Assembly: GCA_946902875.1 (NCBI GenBank)
Contig: OX336340.1
Span: forward strand, 293,501-357,500
DNA from: Nematopogon swammerdamellus
Taxonomy: Eukaryota; Arthropoda; Insecta; Lepidoptera; Adelidae
Length of the DNA stretch: 64,000 bases
Direction: 5' to 3'
Shown here: positions 11,217-22,559 of the stretch, piece after piece
Position numbering within the stretch: the stretch's first letter is position 1
Layout of the letters: every line of letters starts with the position of its first letter
The notes under the pieces: model-generated
The model's input: only the letters and a program-made list of their open reading frames with translations
Told to the model about the DNA's origin: nothing
The model's database searches: none
Translations under genes and position numbers: made by a program

Positions 11217-12062
11217 TCACATCGCGAGGCTGCGTACTCCGAACGAAACAACAGCGAGGGCGGCGGCGGTGGCGGGTGCGGGGGCGGAGGCGCCGCCCGT
11301 GCGCTGCTCCTCCGGCTGCGGATGCTCCGCGCCCGCAGCGCCAGCGGCGGTGGGAGCGCGGGAGTCGCGCCAGCGCGCCCTGGCCGTGCTCGAGCCGAGC
11401 AGTCTGCCGGCGGAGAACTCGGCGCACTGCACGGCCGCCTCCGCGCGCGCCCCCAGGAACAGCAGTCGCGTCGCCTCCAGCCGCAGCTCGGGCGAGCCGC
11501 GCGCCACCTCCTGCCCGTTCACGTACCAGCGCAGGTGCGAGTCCGGCGCTGCGTCGCACCGCGCGCGGATTTCCTCTCCGGCGGCGTACTGGTCGCGCAG
11601 GCCGCTCAGCGTGGGGCGGCGCGCGGTGGCGCCGAGGCCGCGCACGCGCATGTGCCCCGTGCTCGCCGCGAACTTGTACGGCGGGCGCTCGCGCTCGATG
11701 TCGCAGCGGTAGGCGCCGCTCGCCTCCTCCGTGAGCTCGTCGAGCCGCAGCCGGCAGGCGGTGGGGCCGCACGCGAGCGCGCGCACCGAACCGACGCCGA
11801 GCGCGGGGAAGGTGCGCGTGCTGGGCGCCGCGCCAGGCGTGTAGCGGAAGAACTCCTGCCGCCCCTTCCACCACTTGAGCACGGTGAAGTCGGCGTCGTA
11901 CGTACACTCGACCTCGACACCGGCGCCGCCGGCGGCGTCGCGCGCGGGCTCCACGTATTCGGGCACGGAGAGCGAGGTGATGCGGAAGGCGTGCTCGGCG
12001 CCGGCACTCGCGAGCGCGACCAGCACAGCGAGCGTCGTGCGCGCGCGCACCGCGCCCGCCAT
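11217..12062 (-). CDS. Beaten-path (Beat)-like two-Ig-domain protein, uninterrupted ORF
   Basis: This is a 281-residue ORF. ATG 12060-12062 was chosen because it starts a signal peptide (MAGAVRARTTLAVLVALASA) in good context (G at -3 and +4); 23 codons are open further upstream without an ATG. Ig1 has CTYDAD, KWWKG and EFFRYTP, then YRCDIE. The EFxRYxP block is characteristic of the Beat family of axon-guidance ligands that bind Side receptors. Ig2 begins at PTLSGLRDQY, with Cys, LRWYVNG and VQC. A Pro/Ala-rich stretch leads to a weakly hydrophobic end (ALAVVSFGVRSLAM), perhaps a poor GPI signal. Oddities: very high GC, and no intron across both Ig domains, unlike the multi-exon genes usual in the family. 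It could be a retrocopy, an intron-loss copy, or one large exon of a longer gene. Expression is unproven. Confidence 0.75.
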   Translation of the reverse strand: MAGAVRARTTLAVLVALASAGAEHAFRITSLSVPEYVEPARDAAGGAGVEVECTYDADFTVLKWWKGRQEFFRYTPGAAPSTRTFPALGVGSVRALACGPTACRLRLDELTEEASGAYRCDIERERPPYKFAASTGHMRVRGLGATARRPTLSGLRDQYAAGEEIRARCDAAPDSHLRWYVNGQEVARGSPELRLEATRLLFLGARAEAAVQCAEFSAGRLLGSSTARARWRDSRAPTAAGAAGAEHPQPEEQRTGGASAPAPATAAALAVVSFGVRSLAM

Positions 12063-12330
12063 CCCTGCCGTCTCGCCTTCACCACTCCGGTCTCCGACTG
12101 CCGACACTGCCGAGCGAGCGACACACTCCACGCTGCGTCTCGCCGCTGAATAACGCGGAGCGGAGATCGTCGCCGCGAGGATGAGGCAGTCCCTTAATTA
12201 ACGAGTAAATTAAGTCGTTTAAAGGATCGCGACCACCGCGCCCGCGCCCTTCCTGCGCCGCTGTGACTCCGGTGACGCGTGCTGGATGATCCGTCCTTAC
12301 CTCGATATTTAGATAGAGTGACATGTACTG
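12063..12330 (-). promoter_or_regulatory. CpG-rich region upstream of the Beat-like ORF
   Basis: Immediately 5' of the ATG (minus strand) the sequence stays GC- and CpG-rich for about 260 bp, then drops to AT-rich DNA. It would hold the 5' UTR and promoter. No clear TATA box was seen. Confidence 0.35.
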
Positions 12331-13334
12331 CATCCACTTCCACCACCGTGACCGATCTATCTACGCTACACACACAGTACCTACTAATATGTACTTAAAT
12401 ACTTGTATTATATTTTCCAGCGACTTTAATGTTTATTCTCTCTTAGACTAGTATTTTTATGTGACTAGATGAGATGGCTGGTGCGAGGACGGATATCTTG
12501 AAACTTTAACCTATGCCGTTAGGGTTATCGTAATTCACAACAACAACGGTTACGTACGACGAGACGAGACGACAGGAAAATAATGTACGTTATTTTTGGC
12601 GTAGACCTTTGTTTCGATAATCCGTTGCCTTGTCCGTTGCATTGGGGTCGATGCGTAGGTACCTTTATGTATAAGTATATATAGAGCAAGAATTTCAAAA
12701 TTTAAACAAATATATACATTTCATATTTATCTATATAATTATATTATTTATAAGTTTTGTTGATATTATTAATTGTAGGATTATAATTAAATTGTAGGAA
12801 CTTTACTGGTTTAGGCGTTAGCTTAGAGTTAATTTTCTATGTATCAATTTGTAACAGTTTGTTTCTTTAAAAGTTTAAAATAAAATAAAATAAATAAAAT
12901 AAAAAAATAAAAGAACAGTAAGCGTTTTACTTGTATGTATGTACGGGTAGAGTAGGTAGTTGAGGAGGGAGGAAGGAGCAGTGAAGGAAGATGAGTCAGG
13001 TCCCCCGCGAGGTCCCCCGGCGCGGCCCACGCGGCGCTCGCTGGAGTCTCCGGTGCGGTGCGGTGCGGTGCGGAGGGTGCGCGGGGGCGGCGGGAGACGC
13101 ACAGTACAGTACAGTGGCTTCGGAAGCCACGCATTACAGTTTTATTAGCACTAATGCACTTAAATGTAATCTGCCTAATTGAATAATGCTACAGATTATT
13201 CAAGAGCGAGAAATTTGAGTGTCGTCTTTAAAGAATTACAAACGAGTGCTCTATGAAACCCAAGTACCTACTCTACATAATTCCTATAATTTTACGCAAA
13301 CAAAGCTTTAACTATTTCATTGGCTTGCAGGATA
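12331..13334. other. no gene seen; small GC-rich patch
   Basis: AT-rich except 12960-13110, which has a short GGTGC repeat (about 13054-13075). ORFs there have no family features. Confidence 0.45.
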
Positions 13335-14043
13335 CTTCCCTTGCCACTACTAGGTGGTAGGCTCAAATTGTAGCCACCGTGCTGGATTTAAGGCGAGAAT
13401 AAGGGTCAAAAGGTCAACTTTAAACGAAATTATTGAGCTATTGGTAAAGATAAAAATCTGTAAAAAATATATGTTATGTATTGATCTTTAATTAACAAAC
13501 GTAGCGAAAAAAATTATATTTTACTATTTTGAAAAGGTGTTAAATAAATCTCCAAAAAATAACGAAAAATACGAAAATTGTACATTCAAGTTAAATTATC
13601 TCGAGAAACATCAATTGTTTTAATATAAGACCCTCATAGAAATATAGATAATATTTTTCCCTACAATCTTAGCGAAAAAAATATTGTTTTCCATCTTTTC
13701 AACACGTGAAATTTAATATATAGTGTGATTTTCGCGCAAACGTTCATCGTCGGCGCGACGTATCAGCCACCGCACGAGTAGAATGAATCTCGCACCTATT
13801 ACATCTGCATACGGTTCGTGTTTCAATCATCAGTGCTCGGGTAGCACGGTTTGAGTCTTATTTCCCCCTTAAGATGACCGCATAGCAGCCTCGGTTGTGT
13901 TCTGCTCTAGTCCAGTATAGCCAGCAATCCACGGAAGTCTCCGGTATGGCGCCTACCTTCTCGGAGGTGATATGGCTGTTCGGAGCATGTGCTTTGGTCC
14001 CTCCGACTCAGCCACCCATACCGGATTACATAAAAAATAAATA
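13335..14043 (+). mobile_element. SINE-B copy interrupted by a MITE
   Basis: The left part 13335-13391 (TAGGTGGTAGGCTCAAATTG) and right part 13869-14043 (CAGTATAGCCAGCAATCC ... CCACCCATACCGGATTACAT) together form SINE-B. The insertion lies between them. Confidence 0.75.
13392..13868. mobile_element. piggyBac-like MITE in a TTAA target
   Basis: The ends are GGCGAGAATAAGGGTC and, on the minus strand, GGGGGAAATAAGACTC, flanked on both sides by TTAA (13388-13391 and 13869-13872). The uninterrupted SINE-B copy at 24976 reads GGATGTAAGATGG at this site, so excision would restore the SINE. 477 bp, no ORF. Confidence 0.7.
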
Positions 14044-14640
14044 AATCTTTTACAAAGTCATACTTATTGAAAGTGCGTGTGTGTGTATGCGTATACTTAT
14101 TGTAAGTCTCGTCAATATTGCTCTAACTCTTAAGAGGCAGAAGAGGAAGCCTTGAGGTGAGGAGAGTTTGGCAGTGAAGCTTCAGTAAGCTATCAATAAA
14201 CCTTCTCGACGTCTTTACGCCGCCGTCGACCTTTAGCAGCAACTGAAGACACATTGTCAAAAAAAAAAACAGTTGCCACTGTGAATAACCAGCGACTCTC
14301 GTCCGCGTAGCGAGTACCCAGCCAGCACGAGTGTAATATTTGGCCGAGCAATACAACGTCTTGTCAGTCTTGCTTGTCCCTTCGTCTTGCAAGTAAGTAT
14401 GGCCACAGTAGTATAGCTGGGCTGGCTAACAGTTCCGATGTTCGCAAATTGTGATGACTCAAAAGTAATTGAACGATTGAGGACGTTCATACATTTTGCC
14501 GGCTATGTATTTTTTATTTAATTTGTTTCAATTCTGAGAGACGAACGATTCGTTCGAAGAAGGAAGATAAATTATTTAAATGAGTACCTGAAGATGCTAT
14601 TCAAACCCTTAACAGAGTAATAAGTATAATAGGACAGATA
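14044..14640. other. no gene seen
   Basis: Non-coding; a short GT run at about 14073-14090. Confidence 0.45.
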
Positions 14641-14649
14641 CGACTATTC

Positions 14650-15150
14650 TCGCGAATATACCTGATATTGTTATAGTGGACCGGGAGGCGAGGCGCGCAA
14701 CGCTCGTCTATATCGCCGTGCCGCACGATGGTAACCTCGTCAGTAAGGAAGCAGAGAAGATGCTGAAGTATCTGGATCTGCAGCACGAGGTTACCAAAAT
14801 GTGGCCCGTCGACTCGACGATCGTTGTGCCCATAGTCGTATCAACGCATGGGCTGATAGCGAAGAGCCTCGATGACCACTCTAGATGAGGTTCTCGCTGA
14901 GTGGTTGGGTCAAGGGCCAGATCCAGAAGGCAGCCCTGCTCGACACTGCACGCATCGTCCGGAGGTTCCTCTCTTTGGGACCCGACCATCGGTAGCCTGG
15001 GTTCGCCCCGCGCGCTGGTGGTGGAAACTCCATTTGTTTTTATACCAATTTTAGATTTAATTTTTAGTTTATAAAAAAAAAATGTTAAATTGTTATTAAA
15101 GGAAAATGTGTTAATAAAGATAATTATAATAAGATTAGGTATTTGCATTG
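14650..15150 (+). mobile_element. non-LTR retrotransposon ORF2 tail (broken)
   Basis: The frame from 14676 reads DREARRATLVYIAVPHDGNL and KYLDLQHEVTKMWPVDSTIV. It then reaches GLIAKSLDDH, a pattern common at the C-terminus of insect non-LTR reverse transcriptases. It is interrupted by a stop at 14886 and frame changes afterwards. An AT-rich 3' UTR runs to about 15150. Confidence 0.7.
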
Positions 15151-15217
15151 CAATTTTATTTAATTAGAAAACATCAAATCTGTAAGGGATGGTCATGGAG
15201 TAAGGTACTTTGTTTAT

Positions 15218-15520
15218 TAACCCCCGACGAAAAAAGGGCGGTGTTATAAGTTTAAAGTGTGTGTGTTGTGTGTAAGGGTCTGTCTGTCTGTGGCATCGTA
15301 GCTCCCAAACGGATACACCGATTTGGTTGCGGTTTTTTTTATTGGAAAGCTGGTTTAATCGGGATGGTTGCTAGCTAGGTTTGTAATAATATAATCAAGT
15401 AATGAATTAATAAAAAAAATTATTATCTGAAAAAGTGGACCGATTTGAATGCGGTTTTTAAAAAAAGCTTGAAATAAAAGTTATATTACAAATTAAAAAA
15501 CCCCCGACCCTTAAAAAGTC
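15218..15520. repeat. interspersed repeat bounded by AACCCCCGAC motifs
   Basis: AACCCCCGAC occurs at 15219 and 15498. Between them are TCTGTCTGTCTGTGGCATCG and CGATTTG..TGCGGTTTTT, found in many lepidopteran dispersed repeats. The class is uncertain. Confidence 0.45.
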
Positions 15521-15844
15521 AGAAATAATTTCCGTTTACTAACTTAAGTAATACTCATGCTATTGAAAATAATTAATAACTCGCAGAGGCGAGACGGGCC
15601 AGCCCACAGTGGTGCTCCCCTATTCGACGAAAGAAACCAAAAATGAAAAGTGTCAAAAGCCATTAATTACAGAATTGGGGGAGAGAGAGCGCGCGGCGTA
15701 GTGCTTCGGTAATTATTGTAATCGTCGCGTTAGATCTATGAATTAAAATAAAAAAAGTGCGGGCCGTCAAGTGCGAGGCGGACTCGCGCACCGAGGTTTT
15801 CGTACTACGTCATTGGCGGGTTTTCATGAGTTTGCACTTCAAGT
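15521..15844. other. no gene seen
   Basis: Non-coding. Confidence 0.4.
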
Positions 15845-15847
15845 TGG

Positions 15848-16177
15848 GGCCCGTGTGGGGCGGGTACTTTAAAAGAATAGCACCACTGCATCTCTCCCCG
15901 TGTATGTCGTAAAAGGCGACTAAGGGATGATATGACTTCCTTCTTATTTTACTAGGTAGTAGGGTTTAACCCGCCCGGGTTGGTACCACCGCACAGAATG
16001 AAAGGTCGGTCGAAACGGCTATGTAAATAGTTTGTGTTTTCCGTCCAGTTCAGTGTAGCCGGTACGACCGAAGGGAAGCACTGACGTGGCACCAAGTTCA
16101 CCTGGTGTTATGAGCTGACATCACGGATGTTGTAGGTGATGTAGCCAACCGTGTCAGTTTCCATAAAAAAAAAAAAG
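15848..16177 (+). mobile_element. SINE-X copy with head b
   Basis: GTGTGGGGCGGGTACTTTAA, then CCACTGCATCTCTCCCCGTG, the SINE-X body and an A12 tail. Confidence 0.8.
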
Positions 16178-16227
16178 TTTTACGCTCTAATGTATTACCG
16201 TTTTTAGGGTTCCGTATCCGTCGTACC

Positions 16228-16531
16228 CAGAGAGCATCAAATACCTACCGCCCTTGCCCCCTACTAGAGGCGCCCTAAGCGATGATATTTGAAACCCAAT
16301 AACCGTACGCTGAGCTGCTAGCGCTTCGTATGTGTGTGTGTGTGCTAGTATCGACACTAGACACAAAGAGGAGCAAGTTAGGCACACGCACAAAACAAAT
16401 GCACCGCACAACACACATAAATGTAAGTCATAGGCCACGCCCACAGGCTTCAACGCCGCCGTTGTAGAGAAATCGCGCTCACGGCGCCTCTAGTAGGGGC
16501 GGGCGCGCGCATTTCATGCTCTGTGGTCGTA
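16228..16531. mobile_element. MITE with CCCCTACTAGAGGCGCC inverted ends
   Basis: Left 16256-16274 and right 16483-16500 are inverted copies of GCCCCTACTAGAGGCGCC. CAGAGAGCATCAAAT and ATTTCATGCTCTG lie outside them. TCGTACCC occurs at 16221-16228 and 16532-16539 and may be the 8-bp target duplication. Confidence 0.6.
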
Positions 16532-16545
16532 TCGTACCCTATGAT

Positions 16546-16945
16546 GAATAAGCCTACGACGTCTGTCTGTCTGTCCGTCTGTCTGTCCGAGGGCTGTATC
16601 TCTTGAACCGTAATAGGTAGCCGGTTGAAATTGTCACAGAATATGTGTTATTATGACTGATATAACAACAAATAATAATAAAAAGAAAAAGTTAAAAATT
16701 CAAGGGGATCCCCATACAAGAAACTAAAAAGTGTATGCGCGCCATCTACCGAAAACAGTATGAAGCATTTTAACTAATCCATAGATGGCGTGAGTGGCGC
16801 TGACCATGACATGGCGATGCGGAACCCTGGGTGCGCGAGTTCGACTCGCACTTGGCCGGTTTTTTATTATTTGTTGGGACATCCGCTTGCCTTTAAAGGT
16901 AGGACAGACGGACAGACAGACGGACGGACAGACGACGTAGGCTTA
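16546..16945. mobile_element. foldback element with GTCTGTC/GACAGAC ends
   Basis: It opens with TAAGCCTACGACGTCTGTCT and closes with the complement, ...GACGACGTAGGCTTA. The interior has TGAACCGTAATAGGTAGCCG and a tRNA-like block GTGCGCGAGTTCGACTCGCA ending in a T run (about 16829-16866). Related pieces: 32785-32940, 61035-61195, 19555-19600. Confidence 0.6.
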
Positions 16946-19340
16946 CGTACGGAGTACGGAAACCTAAAAATAGCCGAGGGAGAGGAACAGCGACGACATG
17001 GAGAGTGGTGTGAAGTTTATCTATAATGCGCTTCATTCTCACACACGAGATTAGTTACCGGGCACGGAGGAGAGAGGAGAGAGGACTCGCTCTAAGCAAA
17101 CTGGGTACGTCGTCACCAACTGGGGGCATACGTGACCGAACTGGGCGTGGCGTGGCATCAGTCGCACGTGCGCTGGGTCGCAGATTACTTGCGTCACAGC
17201 GCACCCGCTCCGCGTGTTTTAATAGATCATAAACCAATTGTGACAAGTTCAAGAGTAGTTTTTACTACCATAATATGAATTTTCAATAATAAATAGTATA
17301 CTACACAACAATGTACGATAAAACGATAATATACCACAATATAAATGAAAGCTAGCGACAACTCCTCTGTAGGTTAGGTACACGAGTATCCTCACTCCTT
17401 CCTCAGTGCTACCGGGTCACCCCTCATAACGTATCACCACTCTACGCAACAATTTCGTGTTACTGCATGTTTGTAACATTGTTTAAAGTAACTAACTAGG
17501 TATAAAGCCGATGAATAACACAACAGTTATTGCCCATAATTAACGTGTCTCGTCTAAGAAAACGAATAAAGACATCCAATATATTACAAATTGTCCAAAA
17601 CACATTTTCAAAAACGTATCTACTTATTTGGAAATTTAATATTATTTATTCATATCATACATACATACATACATTACATAGCGTCACGCCTGTGCGATAT
17701 CCTTTATGCTAAATTCATCAACGTTTCAAAATTCATCACCTACGCCAGCAGGCTTTGAACGAGACGACCCGCGGCTTAGTAAGTCCAGCCCTCGACAGAG
17801 ATTGTTGTTTTATTTATTTACAAATTAATTGTATTTGTTTGGTTTCTATATTTTAGTCTATTTTGGAATTGGTTGGTACTATGCGTTTATTACTTACGTC
17901 TTCTGGACATCCACCAGCCTATTTGTTATGAAAAGTTTGCGAGTATTCTTAGTTTCATGCTGTGGCCTCACTAAGATGAACGCTTTGAACATCTGGATTA
18001 GCTCAGGGCAATCGTATTTACATGTGAGAATGAAGATCGTTCGATATTTACTTCTTACGTGAGACCTAGTCCGACCCGCGAACTGTGGCCCACACCCGTA
18101 AGAGTAAGATAAGCCAGAATATCCACGCAATCGCAAAGGTTCCGCCGCCGCTATGCGACATCTTGCGGTGTAAAGAGGTACCGGTGTGATATCTCTTCTA
18201 TCAGCTCTGTGGCTGTCGCCTTCGCCGCCTGTCTGGCGAACGAGCGAGCGAGTATGATCACGGGGAGCTTCATTCAACTTTTCGTAGTATCGCTGTTGGG
18301 CACCAGATGCCGCTGTTACATAATTAACAAAATTTAGTAAAATTGTGGTGAAAATAATAATTTGAAAACTTGGAAATTAAAACCTTGGAAGTATTTTTTT
18401 TAGAGAAACTGTGTAAAACCAAGGCTTAGCTAGATGTATATGAAACGGAAGAAAACTTATTATGAGTCAAGAGAATGAATGATTTTTCAAAATAATTCTA
18501 CTAGATACAGTACCTACGTAACTTCTTCAAATTGAAATAATAAAAAAATTGGTGCGCGTACGTAAGTACGCGCTTTTTAGAAGTAGAACAATATTATATA
18601 TAATAACTAGCTTGTTGTAACGCGACGGCCAGACTAAATTTGTATGCGGTGACGATGACGAACACGATGACGTTTTTTCTGAGTTTGCTCCCCATTTTCA
18701 TAACGCAACTAAAAACTTCAATTTATTTCATAACGTGCAAGACTTTAAATTTATAACTTTACGAAAATGGTAAATTTCCCGAAGTAAGTCTCGTGAACAT
18801 CTCTCACGGGACACATCTTATCCCGGGCGACTGCTGGAAAATTTTCACATCAATGCGTATTTGAGTTCTTCTAAAGCTGAATCGTCGGCCGAAACAAAAG
18901 AAGTGCCGACTTAAAATATTCAAATTGTCCCGCAACTGTTTGCGTTTAACACAATAATCCGGCCCGGTCGAGACGAGATGCATTATCTCGCGAGGGGGAG
19001 GAGGGGGGAGGCGGCTCGACTGTCGACGCAAATGACGCGCGGAGTTTCCCCGATTTCACTTTCAGCGGGAGGAAGTTGCATTGTCTGCCTGCGTACACCT
19101 CGCGCGCGGTCGCTTGACGCGCCCGCGGCTCACCGCGCGCGACGGACGACGGCGTCTCCATAGAACATACACAACGAGTAGAAGTAGCGCCATTACTTCT
19201 TTTCTTTTATTATTTATGCCAGGCAAGTGTAATCTAATTTCCATACAAACACATTTGTGAGTTGTGATAGTAAGGTAGTAGAGGTCGGTGGGATGACTGC
19301 CGGAATGTGCCCGGCGGCGATGAGGTGCGCATTGGGATGT
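16946..19340. other. no gene seen
   Basis: GC-rich patches at 17050-17220 and 18960-19160 in AT-rich DNA, with ATAC repeats at about 17658-17675. No exon recognised. Confidence 0.45.
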
Positions 19341-19341
19341 C

Positions 19342-19470
19342 CCAGGACCTACAGTTTTACACCTGTTCCGAACGCCGAAGCAGCAGGTGTAAGTAGGTGT
19401 AAGTAGTAAGTATGTACGGAAATCAGATAAATATGGAAAAAAACTCATTGGTGCACGTTGGCAGTGTAGT
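19342..19470 (-). mobile_element. SINE-B fragment
   Basis: GACCTACAGTTTTACACC, GCAGCAGGTGTAAGTAGG and AAAACTCATTGGTGCACG match 30088-30180. Confidence 0.55.
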
Positions 19471-20188
19471 ACACCTCCAAGGCGCCGTAGACCTTAGTAT
19501 TTCATATTAATTTCAATTTGATACCTCTAGCCTTTCCTGAGAAAATGGCTCTTGACAGACGACGGACAGACGACGGACAGACGACGGACAGACGAAAGGA
19601 CAGCATTTACAAAGTGATCCTATAAAGATTCAGTTTATTGCTTTTGAGGTACGGAACCCTAAAAATTGAACACTTATTGTGTTCTATGGGCACCACCACC
19701 ACCTTACACTTATAGTGGCGTGCCGAGATGGTTCACTCTCAGGAGAGTCTAGCAGCTAGCTAGGGGACGGAACACAAAGCCTCCCCGAGACTTGCCCGCA
19801 GATCGAGCCTTCCACTCGTGGTATTAATTTGCGGATTGTCCCCCAACGGAACAAAAAGTCCCCCTCGCCCGACCGCCCCCCGCGCTCCCCGCCCCGCCCC
19901 AACAGCCTCCGCGTCTCGCCTGATCCCAAATCCAGCTCCGCCGGTACTGACTGGCATTTCTGAGGCGACGCCGGACCAACGAGCATCGCCTGGCCTGGCA
20001 CAGGTGGCGCAATAATAACACCAATGATGTAATGTATTGTTGAAGGGGCGGGTGCGGGTTCGGCACTAAATTGTAAAAACTAAACAGGACAAATTCAGTC
20101 GTAGTGTACTACCACTAACCATACGAATGATGAATAAAGAATAAAGAATAAAATAAAATTTTCTTATAGTTGCAGGACTTTGAAATAT
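19471..20188. other. no gene seen; short GACGGACA array
   Basis: A 13-bp GACAGACGACGGA repeat lies at about 19555-19595. 19750-20060 is GC-rich with no supported ORF. Confidence 0.5.
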
Positions 20189-20189
20189 T

Positions 20190-20400
20190 TTTTTTTTTAA
20201 ACTGACACTATTGACTACATCACCTAAAACATCCGTGAGGTCAGCACATAATTTGGTGAACTAGGTGCAATGTCAGTGCTTCCCTTTGGTCGTGCCGGCT
20301 ACACTGAACTGGACGGAAAACACGAACTATTTACACAGCCGCTTGGACCAACCTTTCATTCAGTGCGGTGGTATCAACCCGGGCGGGCTAAAACCGGTAA
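20190..20400 (-). mobile_element. SINE-X fragment
   Basis: Inverted body: T-rich start, CATCCGTGAGGTCAGCACAT, GTGCCGGCTACACTGAACTG, GGTATCAACCCGGGCGGGCT. Confidence 0.75.
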
Positions 20401-20454
20401 TTTGATCCACGAACGACAGTCGACGCTGAATAATATCAAGATAATAAAAACGTG

Positions 20455-20725
20455 TTAAAATTTCCCCACTGCATCTCTCCTCATGCAAATTGCAAGAGGC
20501 TACTGAAGATGCCGAAGAAAGATGCCGTGCTAGAGGGCGGCAAGTTAAACCTTCAAGCGAGCTGTGCAGCAGGTTCGTACCTTCGTACCTTACCTACTGC
20601 TTTATCGCTTGTCCTAATACTTACAAGCTTCACGTGGTGGCCGAGTTGTGCAGTAATGTATCTGAATTGTTGCAGCACAACACTGATTACTAGGCTTATC
20701 TCGATTGTCGGGAGTAAAGCATGTG
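20455..20725 (+). mobile_element. SINE-Y copy
   Basis: CCCCACTGCATCTCTCCTCA, CGCTTGTCCTAATACTTACA, TTGCAGCACAACACTGATTA. Same family as 4900-5215 in the opposite orientation. Confidence 0.65.
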
Positions 20726-21590
20726 CGGTACGTATTGAAGGTACAAGTGCACGCGCAACACAATGATATATTTCACGTCTTTCGCAAGGCGAGTATCTGC
20801 GCGGAATTTGCAAATAATTTCACTTTAGCATTTCCTCGACCCCTCCTCCGTTCCTCTCGGCTCTCGTCGTCACCATGTTAATAAATAATCTAATTTAATG
20901 CCGCTCTCCTTTCGCTCTCTCCGTCTGCACAAACGAGGACAAATACTGCGGCGGAGGCGGCGCCGGGGGCGGCGGTGCGGGGAGGGAGCGCGCATTGTCG
21001 CTGCAGTGTCTCGGAGGAGGTACTTGCACTCTCCACAAATTGAATTATATCTGAGAAGAGAAGGCGGGCCCGGCGGGGGTTTTGCCAGAAAGTTTTGGAG
21101 CTTCACCAGCCGCGGTGCGCCTCGTCCGAGGTCGGTTGGCGCCCCCGCCCGGCGCATCGCCCCGCCCTCCCCGCGCCTCCGCATCCGGGGAATTCAAATT
21201 TGTAGCTGAAATCGAGAAACGAATACGTATCTCGAGTAAAGATTACACACGGTGCTAGACTGATAAGTGATAGTACCCGAAAGGGGGTAATTTGACACGT
21301 GAAATTGAATAACTATTTATTTTGAGAAATTTCCTCTCTTAGCGAGGCTCTTAGAGACTTCTTCGAGGACTTCTTTACATCGAGAAATAAAAAAATTATG
21401 AGAAAAATTTATACTTCTATACTAAGCTAATTTGATCAGAATGGCAGCTGTCAAAGCCCCTTAAATAATGCTAATTAAAAGTAAATATATATTTCTTCTC
21501 TTTAATTTAATTAGTCTACAGTTCCAATATATTTAATATACTAGCTAGCGCAAAACGATCAACCCATATTCATATTAATCTTAATTTGAT

Positions 21591-21631
21591 CAGTATTCTA
21601 GGAGTGGTTACTATTCACTACTAGAATACTG
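21591..21631. repeat. 11-bp perfect inverted repeat
   Basis: CAGTATTCTAG at 21591-21601 and CTAGAATACTG at 21621-21631. Confidence 0.7.
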
Positions 21632-21982
21632 AAAAAATTGAGTACATTATTGATACATTATTCTAGTATGGTATTTTAGTTAAGGCTTTATGGCAGTCAG
21701 CCAGACAGCGTATTTTTTATATGGGAAATTACCCGATTGGCCACATCCCTACTACATCCGTGATGTCGTGATAATATGGTATGAATCGATGGTGATGGTA
21801 GTGAATTGACCCCCAGACTCGTCGTGTCATCACAAGTTTATCTCTAACTAAATCCTTCATTTGCGCAATTCGTTTAATTCAGAGCGAATAATGAGATTAA
21901 ATAAACACAAGGAGACGAATTAACTCAGCGCACTTCAACTGCGATTAGAGTGAAGCGTTCAGTTGACATAACTCCTGAGATA

Positions 21983-22022
21983 TTTACACAAGAGTAAAAC
22001 ATATTCTTTACTCTTGTGTAAA
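21983..22022. repeat. 16-bp perfect hairpin
   Basis: TTTACACAAGAGTAAA at 21983-21998, an 8-nt loop, then its exact complement at 22007-22022. Confidence 0.85.
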
Positions 22023-22559
22023 CAAAGGAATATGTATTGTCGTATTCAATAAATTAATGATGATATTTTGTAGATAGTTTAGACTTAAAATACCGATAAA
22101 GATTTTTATAATATGTAAAATATTATGTAAAAATTGTGTTTTTTAATTTATTTTGTACTAAATATATATTAAAAAATTTATTTATTATGCTTATTCCAGT
22201 TGAGTCTTATGCACCTGCTTACCAAATTATAACAAACTGTCTTTTAATTATCTTCGTAGATTATAATTGCCATATTATCCAGTTAAATGTATAATTTAAA
22301 TATTTGCACCTTTTCGTAAAAGCTCATACATGGCGGGGAGGGGCGCGGCGCAAGAAACACATCGGCCGCGGCCGTATCCTCAGTCCGCGAAGGGGTCGGT
22401 GCTTCTAGTCCCCGCAGTCCACTGTCCACCACACCATAGATAGTCAGTATCGCTTTCACTTCCGACTGACCCGATGCAATAACGTATCGTATATGGGAGT
22501 TTTAGCACATATTAAGATTCAGATATTTATTTCGTCATAAAGAGCACACAACAACGTTA

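Larger units (their letters stand above)
20726..22555. other. no gene seen; GC patch and hairpins
   Basis: 20940-21190 is GC-rich with no supported ORF. 21200-22330 is strongly AT-rich with two hairpins listed separately. Confidence 0.5.

Noticed and set aside
11081..12153. Several long ORFs overlapping the Beat-like gene in other frames (up to 313 codons on the plus strand)
   Set aside because: They are Arg/Ala/Pro-rich shadows caused by the high GC. Only the minus-strand 11217 frame has Ig-domain Cys/Trp spacing and a signal peptide.
16829..16866. tRNA gene
   Set aside because: Only a B-box-like segment (GAGTTCGACTC) with a T run. No full cloverleaf.
20870..21209. GC-rich ORFs on both strands
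   Set aside because: Overlapping Arg/Pro-rich frames with no family features; a CpG patch.
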